Shown piece after piece: positions 25,767 through 34,000 of a stretch of DNA of 64,000 bases. The notes under the pieces were generated by a model that did not search any database, had not been told where the DNA came from, and saw only the letters and a program-made list of their open reading frames with translations. Location of the stretch: assembly GCF_009760905.1 (NCBI RefSeq), contig NZ_VIRW01000004.1:165665-229664 (forward strand), written 5' to 3'. Positions within the stretch are counted from its first letter, which is position 1. The number at the start of each line of letters is the position of its first letter. Source of the DNA: Chitinibacter sp. GC72. Its GTDB lineage: Bacteria; Pseudomonadota; Gammaproteobacteria; Burkholderiales; Chitinibacteraceae. The translations under genes were made by a program, and so were the position numbers.

Positions 25767-28223
25767 ATGCGCACGTTTTATTTCCGCTTAGCACAAGGAT
25801 TACCTCTAGCGATTTTATTTGCCGGTCTGCTTGCGACTGAATGGGGTATCCAGCATGAAAACGAGCGCTCCAATCAGCTCGTCTACGAACAATCTTTAAA
25901 CGAAGTCACAGCTTTGCGCGCTCGTATCGAGGCGGAGCTCTCGTCCACGCTCTATCTTGCCTCCGGTTTGGAAGCGTATATCCGCTCTGCGCCGCAGCAG
26001 CTCAACGAAGCACAACTCAATCGCATGCTGGCGACGCTGTTTGTGCAAGGACATCACATTCGCAATATCGGCGTCGCACCTGATAATCGCATACGTTATG
26101 TGTATCCGCTCAAAGGCAATGAAAAAGCCCTTGGCCTTTATTATCCGGCCAATAAATTGCAATGGCCTGCTGTCGAGCGCGTGATTAAAACGGGCAAACC
26201 CTTTCTCGCGGGGCCCGTCAAACTGGCACAAGGCGGTGAAGGTTTGATTTATCGTGTTCCCGTCTTTAGCGGCCCTGAGCAATACTGGGGCATGATTAGT
26301 ACCGTGCTCGATATGCACCACTTGTTTGACGCGGTCGGCCTGAATGCAGCATCGAGCCAGACACACTTATTACTAGGTAAAGACGCGGGCGGCCAAACAG
26401 GGAAGGTCATCTGGGGCAATGCGGGGTTGCAGCAAGATAAATCAACCGTCGGGGTGTCGATTTCCGTGCCAGGAGGAAGCTGGTATTTAGTGCAAAAACG
26501 ACCAGCTACGGCACCGATGGAAATCAGGTTGGTCTTTTTTCGCCTGATGGGCTGGTTTGGCTCAATTTTTTTAGCGTTGGCCGCCTGGTTATTGCAAAAC
26601 GCTTATCAACGCAGCTATCGCATGGGTGAGCAGCTTAGACAAGCGCGCGACGCAGCCGAAGCTGCATCCCGTTCGAAAAGCACTTTCCTCGCCAATATGA
26701 GCCATGAAATTCGCACCCCGATGAATGGCGTTATCGGCATGAGCCAGCTACTACTCGATACTGAGCTCTCTGAATCTCAAAACGAATACGCCATCACCAT
26801 TCGCCACAGCGCCGAGGCCTTACTTACGGTTTTAAATGATATTTTGGATTACTCAAAAATCGAAAGCGGTAAGCTGAACTTTGAAAAAGTTGAGTTTAAT
26901 TTCAGACAATTAATCGAAGAAGTCACTGATCTGCTTGCTATTCGTGCACAAGAAAAAGGCTTGGAGTTTTTATGTGATGTTGATCCTGCGCTGCCAGATT
27001 TTGTAGTGGGAGATCCAACCCGTCTGCGGCAAATTTTGATCAATCTGCTGGGTAATGCCATCAAATTTACGGCCAACGGCGAAGTGGCGCTGATTTTGCA
27101 CGTGCAGAGGCAAGATCAGCAACGGCTACATCTTGAGATCAGTGTACGCGACAGTGGTATTGGGATCGATACTGCGCAACAAGCACAGCTATTTCAAGCC
27201 TTTCACCAAGCGGATGACAGTATTAGCCGGCGATATGGTGGCACAGGTTTGGGCTTGGCGATTTCACGCCAAATGGTTGAGCTGATGGGCGGTCGTCTCA
27301 CGCTCGCCAGCGAGCCTGGTACTGGCACGTGGTTTAATGTCGAATTGCAGCTGGATATAGCTGATCGAGAAACAACAGCCCTTAAATTACCAGAACCACT
27401 GCAGGGCTCGTCCATTCTTATTGTCGATGACAGCCCCTATTGCCGGGCGCAATTAGCAGTTATGCTCGGTACACTGGCTTGCCAGCCGCATCTAGCTTCA
27501 TCAGCACAAGAGGCGCTCGCGCTCTTGGAAGCAAAGCACACGGACAAAATCGATTTAATTTTGCTCGATCAAACCTTAGCGCCGCAATCGGGTCTTGAAC
27601 TGGCCCAGCAAATCAGTCGCATAGCAAATCATCCCGCCATTGTCTTAATGAGTCCGCATTTAGAGTTTAGCAAGACGCAGACCATCTCGTGCGGCTTGGC
27701 TGCAGTCATTAATAAACCGATCAAGTTAAGCCGTCTTCTCGCCACACTGACTCAAGTTCTATCGGGAAAAACCATCACAACACCAACTGCCAGCACTTTT
27801 ACCACCGTTACGCCGCTGCCAGCGCGGGTGTTGCTGGTTGAAGATAACCCAATCAATCGTAAAGTTGCACATGCCATGTTAATCCGGATGGGTATCAATG
27901 CCGATAGCGCCGAAAATGGACTAGAGGCGCTGCAAATGCTAACTCAAAGTGACTATGATTTAGTGCTAATGGATATGCAAATGCCCGAAATGGATGGCAT
28001 ACAAGCAACGCGTCAAATACGTGATGTGCAAAGTATGGTGCGTAATCATCAAGTTCCAATTATTGCGATGACGGCCAACGCCATGCACGAAGATGAAGAA
28101 GCCTGTTTAGCTGCGGGGATGAATCACTTTATTAGTAAACCGGTGCAATTTGAAAAACTACAGTCGTGTTTAAACCAATACCTAGCTCATACAGATAATC
28201 ACGCCTCAGGGGGGAGTCTGTAG
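25767..28223 (+). CDS. CHASE-domain hybrid histidine kinase with two receivers
   Basis: 818 residues. Membrane helix at 12-28, periplasmic CHASE domain to about 240, second helix about 255-275 ([14 protein letters not shown]), HisKA with phospho-acceptor His near residue 313 in [15 protein letters not shown], HATPase with [20 protein letters not shown] and [10 protein letters not shown] first receiver (about 545-670, [23 protein letters not shown]) lacks the usual conserved lysine context and may be degenerate; the second (about 690-812) is canonical with Asp in [14 protein letters not shown]. Its stop overlaps the next gene by one base, so the periplasmic binding protein is probably its operon partner. 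Confidence 0.9.
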   Translation: MRTFYFRLAQGLPLAILFAGLLATEWGIQHENERSNQLVYEQSLNEVTALRARIEAELSSTLYLASGLEAYIRSAPQQLNEAQLNRMLATLFVQGHHIRNIGVAPDNRIRYVYPLKGNEKALGLYYPANKLQWPAVERVIKTGKPFLAGPVKLAQGGEGLIYRVPVFSGPEQYWGMISTVLDMHHLFDAVGLNAASSQTHLLLGKDAGGQTGKVIWGNAGLQQDKSTVGVSISVPGGSWYLVQKRPATAPMEIRLVFFRLMGWFGSIFLALAAWLLQNAYQRSYRMGEQLRQARDAAEAASRSKSTFLANMSHEIRTPMNGVIGMSQLLLDTELSESQNEYAITIRHSAEALLTVLNDILDYSKIESGKLNFEKVEFNFRQLIEEVTDLLAIRAQEKGLEFLCDVDPALPDFVVGDPTRLRQILINLLGNAIKFTANGEVALILHVQRQDQQRLHLEISVRDSGIGIDTAQQAQLFQAFHQADDSISRRYGGTGLGLAISRQMVELMGGRLTLASEPGTGTWFNVELQLDIADRETTALKLPEPLQGSSILIVDDSPYCRAQLAVMLGTLACQPHLASSAQEALALLEAKHTDKIDLILLDQTLAPQSGLELAQQISRIANHPAIVLMSPHLEFSKTQTISCGLAAVINKPIKLSRLLATLTQVLSGKTITTPTASTFTTVTPLPARVLLVEDNPINRKVAHAMLIRMGINADSAENGLEALQMLTQSDYDLVLMDMQMPEMDGIQATRQIRDVQSMVRNHQVPIIAMTANAMHEDEEACLAAGMNHFISKPVQFEKLQSCLNQYLAHTDNHASGGSL

Positions 28224-29038
28224 TGCTAATGCTAATAGCAACAAAACGCTGCGGACTCACGGCGCGCGTAATAAGCAAAACACAATTATTGATGTATTTC
28301 GTTCTATTTTGCCTATGGAGCCAATTTGTCCACGCCAGCCAGACGATCCCGTTCTACACCTATTACGACGAGCCGCCTTTTGCGCTTGAACAAGCCGATA
28401 ATTTGACGCAAAAACTTGCCGATTGGCTTAGCAAAAAATCGAAAGGGCAATATCAATTCGTCCCCACGTATTTGCCACGGCGGCGCTTAGATTTGACTGT
28501 TCTTTCACAAGCCGATTGGCAAGGTGTGGTGGTATGGGCAAGTCCTCAGTTCTTTCTAGATCAGGAGCGCAGCAAATATTTATGGACCGATACTTATATG
28601 CACGACATTAATTTGGTCGTCAGCCATCGCAATAAGCCCATCAATTTTAACGGGCCAGCATCATTGTATGGCTTAACGGTCGGCTCGGTGATTGGGCACC
28701 AGTTGGATGATTTTCAACGCGATATTGCGGCTGGCCGGATCCATCGTGAAGACGCTGGATCCGCACTGAGCAATTTAAAAAAACTACAATTGCAACGTAT
28801 AGACGCAGCGTTCATCCCTGCCATTGCGCTGCCCTACTACCGCCAACAACTGCCGCAATTAGACCAATGGCTGTATATTGCAAAACAACCCAGAAGCGAA
28901 GTCTATCGGCATTTGTTTGTCGCACGATCACAAGTACGCCTGCACCGGTTTCTCAATCAAGCGATTGTTCAGCTGGCGCACGATAAGCAATGGCAAGCTG
29001 TAATAGCTCACCGCCACACCAAGCCACCTACTCCCTAG
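28223..29038 (+). CDS. Periplasmic solute-binding (SBP_bac_3-like) protein
   Basis: 271 residues from a GTG start with a strong GGGGGGAG ribosome site, overlapping the kinase stop by one base. Hydrophobic signal segment (LLMYFVLFCLWSQFVHA), then a bacterial solute-binding type 3 fold (IPFYTYYDEPPFAL). No permease or ATPase is nearby, so it may act as a ligand-presenting protein for the CHASE kinase rather than a transporter component; this is inferred from position. It has a second, unlinked counterpart at 57741. Confidence 0.78.
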   Translation: MLMLIATKRCGLTARVISKTQLLMYFVLFCLWSQFVHASQTIPFYTYYDEPPFALEQADNLTQKLADWLSKKSKGQYQFVPTYLPRRRLDLTVLSQADWQGVVVWASPQFFLDQERSKYLWTDTYMHDINLVVSHRNKPINFNGPASLYGLTVGSVIGHQLDDFQRDIAAGRIHREDAGSALSNLKKLQLQRIDAAFIPAIALPYYRQQLPQLDQWLYIAKQPRSEVYRHLFVARSQVRLHRFLNQAIVQLAHDKQWQAVIAHRHTKPPTP

Positions 29039-29044
29039 GCCAGA

Positions 29045-29980
29045 TTAGTGCGATAAATTATCCTGAATCGCGGCCTCCAGCGTGGCAAATTCAAATTGAT
29101 ACCCTTCATCGAGCAAGCGTTTAGGCACGACGCGTTGGCCTTTGGTAAACAGCGCGGCCATTTCGCCGAGCAGTAGCTCCAGCACGCACGCGGGCGTGAC
29201 GAATAGATTGGGTCGGTGCAGCAGTTTGGCGGCGAGTGCGGCAAATTCAGCCTGCGTCGGCGCTTGTGGCGCAGTCATATTGTAGGCGCCGCGCATGTCC
29301 GGCTTGGCGATGGCGCGCGCGATCACGGCGATGACGTCGTTACGGTGCACCCAGCTCATCACTTGTCGGCCATCGCCCATCCGCCCGCCAACGCCCAGCT
29401 TGAACGGCAGCAATAATTTGGGGAAAGCGCCACCGGGGCCGAATACCAGTCCCAGCCGCAGTCGCACCACACGCACGCCAAACGCTTCGGCTTTGACTGC
29501 GGCTTCTTCCCATTCGCGGCATAGATCGGACATGAATTCATTTTTCGTGCTAGCCGTTTCATCGAGTGGCTCGTCGCCTCGGCAGCCGTAATAGCCAATC
29601 GCCGAGCCATTGATCAGCACGGCAGGCTTGTGTGCCGCGCCTTGCAGCCAGCCTAGCAATTGATTCGTCACGCCGACGCGGCTATCGCGCAGTGCCTGTT
29701 TGCGTGCTGCACTCCAGCGCGGGCCAACAACGGGCGCGCCCGCCAGATTGATGATGGCATCAAATTGCGTGTCGCTGGCCAAAGTTTGCCAGCTCGAAAA
29801 GGCAGAGATCTGCCCTGGCGCGGGGGAGAAGGTGCGGGCGGCACGCTCGGGCTGGCGGCTAAATAATGTGACGTGATGCCCGGCTGCCAGCAATTGATTG
29901 ACCAGCTCGCGGCCAATAAAACCCGTGCCACCAGTAACTAGGACGTGCTGCGACGCTAAATGGCTAAAGTAGTTTGACAT
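29045..29980 (-). CDS. yfcH: TIGR01777-family NAD-dependent epimerase (YfcH-like)
   Basis: 311 residues. SDR-type nucleotide site VLVTGGTGFIGRELVNQL, then LINGSAIGYYG with the catalytic tyrosine region, MSWVHRNDV, and a C-terminal DUF1731 segment (VPKRLLDEGYQFEFATLE). Substrate unknown in the family. It lies downstream of the DUF2269 gene on the same strand, in a set with GbsR, DCC and SDR-DoxX genes. Confidence 0.9.
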   Translation of the reverse strand: MSNYFSHLASQHVLVTGGTGFIGRELVNQLLAAGHHVTLFSRQPERAARTFSPAPGQISAFSSWQTLASDTQFDAIINLAGAPVVGPRWSAARKQALRDSRVGVTNQLLGWLQGAAHKPAVLINGSAIGYYGCRGDEPLDETASTKNEFMSDLCREWEEAAVKAEAFGVRVVRLRLGLVFGPGGAFPKLLLPFKLGVGGRMGDGRQVMSWVHRNDVIAVIARAIAKPDMRGAYNMTAPQAPTQAEFAALAAKLLHRPNLFVTPACVLELLLGEMAALFTKGQRVVPKRLLDEGYQFEFATLEAAIQDNLSH

Positions 29981-30098
29981 GATCTATTCCTGAAAACCGG
30001 TTCAAAAATATGTAATTGCTTGTAACTATCGATCGGGCGGATTGAAGATCGTTCCTATGATTTAAAACATCAAGCGGCCGGATCAATCATCAATGCCC

Positions 30099-30566
30099 TT
30101 AAAACGGCTTGTGTACCATCAGCCAGTACACCACGATCAGCCCGCCAAAAGCCGGAAAACCCAGCGCAGTCCACCCTTTTTCATAGCGCCAGTAGCGCTC
30201 GGGTAGCGCGGTGCTGGTTTGCGCGGCGACTTGCGCCATATCGCGCATTTTCAGTTGCAACCATAGCACGGGTAGCCAGCACACACCGGCCACTGCGTAC
30301 AACAGCAGCGATAGCCATACCCAGAGTGATTGCAGGGGAAACCCCGCCCAATACAGCATCAGCGCGCCCGAAATCGGCTGGATAATCACCGCTGGCGTGG
30401 TAAACCAGGTATCGGCCTTGACCACCCAGTGACTGACGACGGCGATGGCCTGCACATTGCCGCTGCGATTGGCGGTAAACAGATAAAATGCCGTCCCTAA
30501 GCCGGTGCCAAACATGATGGTAGCCGACAGAATATGCGCCCATTTCACCCATAGATAGTATTCCAT
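30099..30566 (-). CDS. DUF2269 four-helix membrane protein
   Basis: 155 residues with four predicted membrane helices (WAHILSATIMFGTGLGTAFYL; PAVIIQPISGALMLYWAGF; SLWVWLSLLLYAVAGVCWL; LGFPAFGGLIVVYWLMV). Matches the DUF2269 family in length and pattern; function unknown. The ATG at 30566 has a GGAGAA site at good spacing. It follows the SDR-DoxX gene on the same strand. Confidence 0.85.
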   Translation of the reverse strand: MEYYLWVKWAHILSATIMFGTGLGTAFYLFTANRSGNVQAIAVVSHWVVKADTWFTTPAVIIQPISGALMLYWAGFPLQSLWVWLSLLLYAVAGVCWLPVLWLQLKMRDMAQVAAQTSTALPERYWRYEKGWTALGFPAFGGLIVVYWLMVHKPF

Positions 30567-30641
30567 CACGTTCTCCTCGATTTTTGACCAATGTGTTCAT
30601 GTGTCCTTACATCGTACTGCTGCCCTGCCTGAACATGTTTG

Positions 30642-31901
30642 CTAGCGTTTGCCATTCGCTTGCTCGCATTGATCAAGTAGTAACAAGACCGCCAGAATCG
30701 GCAGATTTTTCAAGATCGGGCCGAATGGGTGCAGCAGGTATTCGCTCAGACCCCAGCTAATCAGCGTGCTGTAGAGCAATACCAGCGCTATTTGTAGTTT
30801 CCAGCTGCGCCAGCGCGACATTAAGCAAGACACGCCCAGCGCCAGATCGCAGCCAATGGCGCCGATCAGCAGCGGCCATTGCAGCGACTCGGCGATTCCC
30901 AGTTGCGCCAGCAGCGCCAGCGATTGCGGCCAGTTGATGGCGCTCACCATCGCGGTGATCAGCCAGACCGCCGCCATGCTGTAGCGCAGGATCGGCATCA
31001 GCCACGCTAGCTGTGCTCTGGCTGCCAAGCCGGTATCACTTACGTCGGGCGCTGCGGCTTTGAGCGGTCGGCCGAGCAGCTGTGCCAGCGGCGCTTGATC
31101 GGCGTGATTGCCAATGCGCAGCATGGCCAAACTGGCCGGGCTGAATAAGCTGTCCGGCATGTATTGGGCTGCAGCGGCTGCTATATCTTGCATCCAGCCA
31201 TATACTGGCAAGGATTTGGTAGCGGGCAAACCCATTCCCGCGCGCAAAACCGCCAGCCATTGCGACAAACTCATTGCCGATGGGCCTACCAGATTGACCA
31301 CTTGCTGGTTTGGCGCGGCGAGCAGCGCCAGAATTGCCGCAATCACGTCGTCCAGATGCACCGGCTGCACCGCCGCGCTGTTGCGTAAATCGGGTAGCAG
31401 CGGCCAGCTGGCCATGCTGAGAAACTGCTGGCAACTGCGGCCATTGGGCGAGTAAATCAGCGAAGGGCGCACAATGGCCCAGTCGAGCTGGCTGGCCATC
31501 AGCGCCGCGTCGGCCTCGCCTTTGCTGCGCCAATACTCGGTAGCCGCTTGTGTATCAGCACCTAATGCCGAGATTTGAATCACATGCTGAACCCCATATT
31601 GCTCGCATGCGGCAAACAAGGCGGTGGGCATGGCGATGTGGAGTGTAGCGAATGATTGCTGGGCATTTTCGGCAAAAATCCCCACCGCATTGATCACCAC
31701 ATCAATGCCCGCCAGCGCGGCCTGCCAGTCTTGCGGCTCAATCCAGCGCGAAATATCGGCTTGCAGCTGGCAAATACCTTGCCGGGTATTGTCTTCAGTT
31801 GCTTTTCTGGAAAGCGTTGTAACGCAATACCCCTGAGCAAGTAACGTGGGCAACAGGGCTGAGCCGATCAGCCCGCTGGCGCCAAGTAGCAAGATGTTCA
31901 T
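30642..31901 (-). CDS. SDR (NAD-binding) protein fused to a DoxX-like membrane domain
   Basis: 419 residues. The N-terminal 280 form an atypical SDR/NmrA-like domain (MNILLLGASGLIGSALL; HVIQISALGAD; VRPSLIYSPNG). The C-terminal 130 form four helices of the DoxX-like family (YSMAAVWLITAMVSAI; PFGPILKNLPILAVLLLL). The ATG at 31901 has an AAGGGG site and overlaps the stop of the upstream membrane gene. Three exact-length 47-bp palindromic elements lie inside this one gene (31785, 31160, 30737), the densest cluster in the window. Confidence 0.88.
   Translation of the reverse strand: MNILLLGASGLIGSALLPTLLAQGYCVTTLSRKATEDNTRQGICQLQADISRWIEPQDWQAALAGIDVVINAVGIFAENAQQSFATLHIAMPTALFAACEQYGVQHVIQISALGADTQAATEYWRSKGEADAALMASQLDWAIVRPSLIYSPNGRSCQQFLSMASWPLLPDLRNSAAVQPVHLDDVIAAILALLAAPNQQVVNLVGPSAMSLSQWLAVLRAGMGLPATKSLPVYGWMQDIAAAAAQYMPDSLFSPASLAMLRIGNHADQAPLAQLLGRPLKAAAPDVSDTGLAARAQLAWLMPILRYSMAAVWLITAMVSAINWPQSLALLAQLGIAESLQWPLLIGAIGCDLALGVSCLMSRWRSWKLQIALVLLYSTLISWGLSEYLLHPFGPILKNLPILAVLLLLDQCEQANGKR
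30737..30783. repeat. 47-bp palindromic element inside the SDR-DoxX gene (DoxX part)
   Basis: Perfect GGTAT/ATACC ends. Its right arm CTGTAGAGCAATACC is the exact reverse complement of the left arm of the intergenic copy at 11490 (15 of 15 bases), so the relation to the intergenic family is by sequence, not only by ends. Confidence 0.85.
31160..31206. repeat. 47-bp element, degenerate ends, inside the SDR-DoxX gene
   Basis: TGTAT-N37-ATACT; both outermost bases are changed. GTATTGGGCTG on the left mirrors GTATATGGCTG on the right in 9 of 11 positions. The codons include GTA and ATA. Confidence 0.5.
31785..31831. repeat. 47-bp palindromic element inside the SDR-DoxX gene (N-terminal part)
   Basis: GGTATTG/CAATACC ends (7 bp perfect) and centre CTTTTCTGGAAAGC, matching CTTTTCTAGAAAGC of the intergenic copy at 11490 at the same internal position. 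Encodes the loop after the second beta strand of the Rossmann fold. Confidence 0.85.
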
Positions 31902-32272
31902 CTTATACCCCTTGCTGGCAGCGGATTGGCCGCTGCGGGTGATTGTGGTGCTGGCGCACTGGGCACCAGACGACGCCAGATCATTTTCGCGATGGCGCCA
32001 ATCGCTAGCAGGTGGCCAAATACCACGCAAATCAGCATGGTGCGAAAGACCCCAATCGCGTTTTTCTCATCGCCATCAATAAACAGCAGGACTAGCAGCA
32101 TGGGTAAAAGGAGCTGTAGTGCGGCCAGCGTGTGCCGCCAGTAATGCGCGCCGCTGCCGGGGCAGCTTTCGTTCAGTAGCGGCCCCAAAGCGCGCTGTTG
32201 CCAGGCTATCAGCAGCACGCTTAGCGCCAGATTGATCACCAGAATCGAGATAAAGTCGCCAAAGTTCAACAT
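31898..32272 (-). CDS. Small membrane protein in the GbsR-linked gene set
   Basis: 124 residues with three predicted helices (FISILVINLALSVLLIAW; LAALQLLLPMLLVLLFI; MLICVVFGHLLAIGAIA) and a proline/alanine-rich tail. Not recognised. Start ATG at 32272 with a TAGGAGC site; it overlaps the SDR-DoxX start by 4 bases, so the two are translationally coupled. A TTTCTGT-N4-ACAGAAA palindrome lies 37 bases upstream of its start. Confidence 0.7.
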   Translation of the reverse strand: MLNFGDFISILVINLALSVLLIAWQQRALGPLLNESCPGSGAHYWRHTLAALQLLLPMLLVLLFIDGDEKNAIGVFRTMLICVVFGHLLAIGAIAKMIWRRLVPSAPAPQSPAAANPLPARGIR

Positions 32273-32308
32273 GATGGTGCTCCTATTTGCCAATGGGTTA
32301 TTCTGTTT

Positions 32309-32326
32309 TTTCTGTATAAACAGAAA
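32309..32326. promoter_or_regulatory. 18-bp palindrome, candidate GbsR operator 2
   Basis: TTTCTGT-ATAA-ACAGAAA, a perfect 7-bp inverted repeat between the DCC gene stop and the start of the small membrane protein gene. The same palindrome with another 4-base centre lies before the GbsR gene at 33377. Confidence 0.8.
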
Positions 32327-32770
32327 TTATTGCGCCAATTTTTTGCCGCTACAGCCATTGATGCTGCACGCCGCAGCCGGTTTGGCCGCAAAGCCAAGCC
32401 CCGCGCTGATCCGGTAGCGGTTGGCCGCAAACCAGGCGTACAGCGCTGCCAGTGTTGGGCGGGCAAACTGCCATTGCACGGGCTTAGTCCACCAGCCACG
32501 GCCAATCGCCCGGTACAAGGCGGCAATCGCGTCGATGCCGATCAGCAGCATTCCATCGTTGCGGCGGATATGCAGTAGTACGCCCAGCGCGGCCGGGTCA
32601 AAATCGCTGGCAAAGCCATAAGCGCGGGCCTCAAAATCTGCCGCGCTGATGTCCACCATCGCAAACTGCCCCGGCGTGCTGAGCCGCTGCAGGCGCAGCA
32701 TCTCAAAGCGGCATAGCGGGCAGGCGTCGTCGTAGAAAACCTGATAGTGCAGATCAGTAGCGTTATTCAT
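32327..32770 (-). CDS. DCC-family thiol-disulfide oxidoreductase-like protein (DUF393)
   Basis: 147 residues. The N-terminal YDDACPLCRFEM gives the DxxCxxC signature of the DCC (DUF393) family, predicted to have a thioredoxin-like redox role. A longer C-terminal tail ends in two further cysteines (ACSINGCSG). The ATG at 32770 has an AGGAG site. Located between the two palindromic operators and 36 bases downstream of the GbsR gene on the same strand, so probably co-transcribed with it. Confidence 0.82.
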   Translation of the reverse strand: MNNATDLHYQVFYDDACPLCRFEMLRLQRLSTPGQFAMVDISAADFEARAYGFASDFDPAALGVLLHIRRNDGMLLIGIDAIAALYRAIGRGWWTKPVQWQFARPTLAALYAWFAANRYRISAGLGFAAKPAAACSINGCSGKKLAQ

Positions 32771-32806
32771 GATCAATCTCCTGAGTCGTGAATCCAGCGG
32801 GTGAAA

Positions 32807-33361
32807 CTATTTGGCAGCCATATCGTCGTCTTTGCCGAAGATCGCCACCAGTTGGCCGAGCTTGCCGCCCATTTTCAGTAATTTCATCACCACCGATGGC
32901 GGCAAATGCTTGAAGTCGTCGTAGCCCGAGAGCAGCATTTCCAGAAAAACCAGTACTTCGTCCATTTTCTGCCGTGTTGCCGCTTCAATCTCGGTGTCGT
33001 TTTCGGCTTCGATGGCGCATTCGCGCAGCACGGTTAACGTTGGATCAAGCTCGCGTTTTTTGCGCTCTTCGGTAATTACGCGGAAAATTTCCCACACGTC
33101 CTGCAGGGCAACAAAATGATCGCGCCGATCACCGAGCACATGCTGCACTTTGACCAAACCCCAGCTTTGCAGTTCTTTGAGGCTATTGCTGACATTCGAG
33201 CGCGCTACATTCAGCGTTTCTACAATGTCTTCGGCGTTCATCGGCTGATTGGCTAGGAACAGCAAGGCATGAATTTGCGCCACCGTGCGGTTCACGCCCC
33301 AGCGCGTGCCCATTTCGCCCCAGTGGACGATGTATTTCTGCATAGTTGGGCTGAGCTTCAT
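32807..33361 (-). CDS. GbsR/MarR-type transcriptional regulator
   Basis: 184 residues. Winged-helix DNA-binding domain (VHWGEMGTRWGVNRTVAQIHALLFLANQPMNAED..., recognition helix NVARSNVSNSLKELQSWGLV) and a helical C-terminal dimerisation and effector part, as in GbsR proteins that sense choline or related signals in Bacillus; the signal here is unknown. A perfect palindrome just upstream of the gene (33377) and a second one before the downstream membrane gene suggest autoregulation and control of the linked genes. Confidence 0.85.
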   Translation of the reverse strand: MKLSPTMQKYIVHWGEMGTRWGVNRTVAQIHALLFLANQPMNAEDIVETLNVARSNVSNSLKELQSWGLVKVQHVLGDRRDHFVALQDVWEIFRVITEERKKRELDPTLTVLRECAIEAENDTEIEAATRQKMDEVLVFLEMLLSGYDDFKHLPPSVVMKLLKMGGKLGQLVAIFGKDDDMAAK

Positions 33362-33376
33362 GATTGATTTCCTTTG

Positions 33377-33394
33377 TTTCTGTCTTTACAGAAA
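33377..33394. promoter_or_regulatory. 18-bp palindrome, candidate GbsR operator 1
   Basis: TTTCTGT-CTTT-ACAGAAA, 16 bases upstream of the GbsR start codon. Same arms as the site at 32309. Confidence 0.8.
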
Positions 33395-33452
33395 TTAAAT
33401 ACCTAATCACGCCACAAGGCAAGGATTATTTATTCGGGGGTTGATGCTGGCT

Positions 33453-33830
33453 TTAGCGCCGTGGCAGCCACTGGATTACGCTGATGGCTTGCTCCAGCTT
33501 GAGCAGGGCGGCTTGCTGTTTGGCCAGCTGCATATTGAGTGCCGCTAGTAGCGGAATGGCGCGGCCAGGCTCGCCTTGCGAATTTTTCAGCGCTTGCGCA
33601 ATCATTTGCGCATCGGCTTCGGTAAAGCGGGTGGCCAGCGCCAGCTCGACCACGGTGGCGCTGACCGGTTTGCGCTGCTGCATGACAAATTGAAAGGCTT
33701 TGTCGCCCTGCATCACAATGTATTGTGCGCTGCGCGGGTCCAGACGGCGAATCAGCGCTTCGGTTTCGGCAATCTGCTCACGCAGCTGGGTGGCAAGTGG
33801 CACGGCGGTATCCTGCAAAGAAAGCAGCAT
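33453..33830 (-). CDS. Hypothetical helical protein
   Basis: 125 residues, soluble, not recognised. Sequence suggests a mainly alpha-helical protein (LREQIAETEALIRRLDP; ALNMQLAKQQAALLKLEQAI) with coiled-coil tendency at both ends. Codon use matches neighbours. It stands alone between the GbsR gene and the orphan response regulator, in the same direction as the former. Confidence 0.6.
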   Translation of the reverse strand: MLLSLQDTAVPLATQLREQIAETEALIRRLDPRSAQYIVMQGDKAFQFVMQQRKPVSATVVELALATRFTEADAQMIAQALKNSQGEPGRAIPLLAALNMQLAKQQAALLKLEQAISVIQWLPRR

Positions 33831-34000
33831 TATTACTTATTTAGAGGCACATTTTCTCGCTCGTCCGCTGCATATTATTTGTTCTGACTCTGTGCACCTT
33901 CGCCTTAGTTTTGCCGTGCAAGTTACAATGCAAATCAGCATCATTATCTCGTGAAATATCCTAGACTTGCCAAGTAGTCATTTTGAATGAGAGAAGAAAA

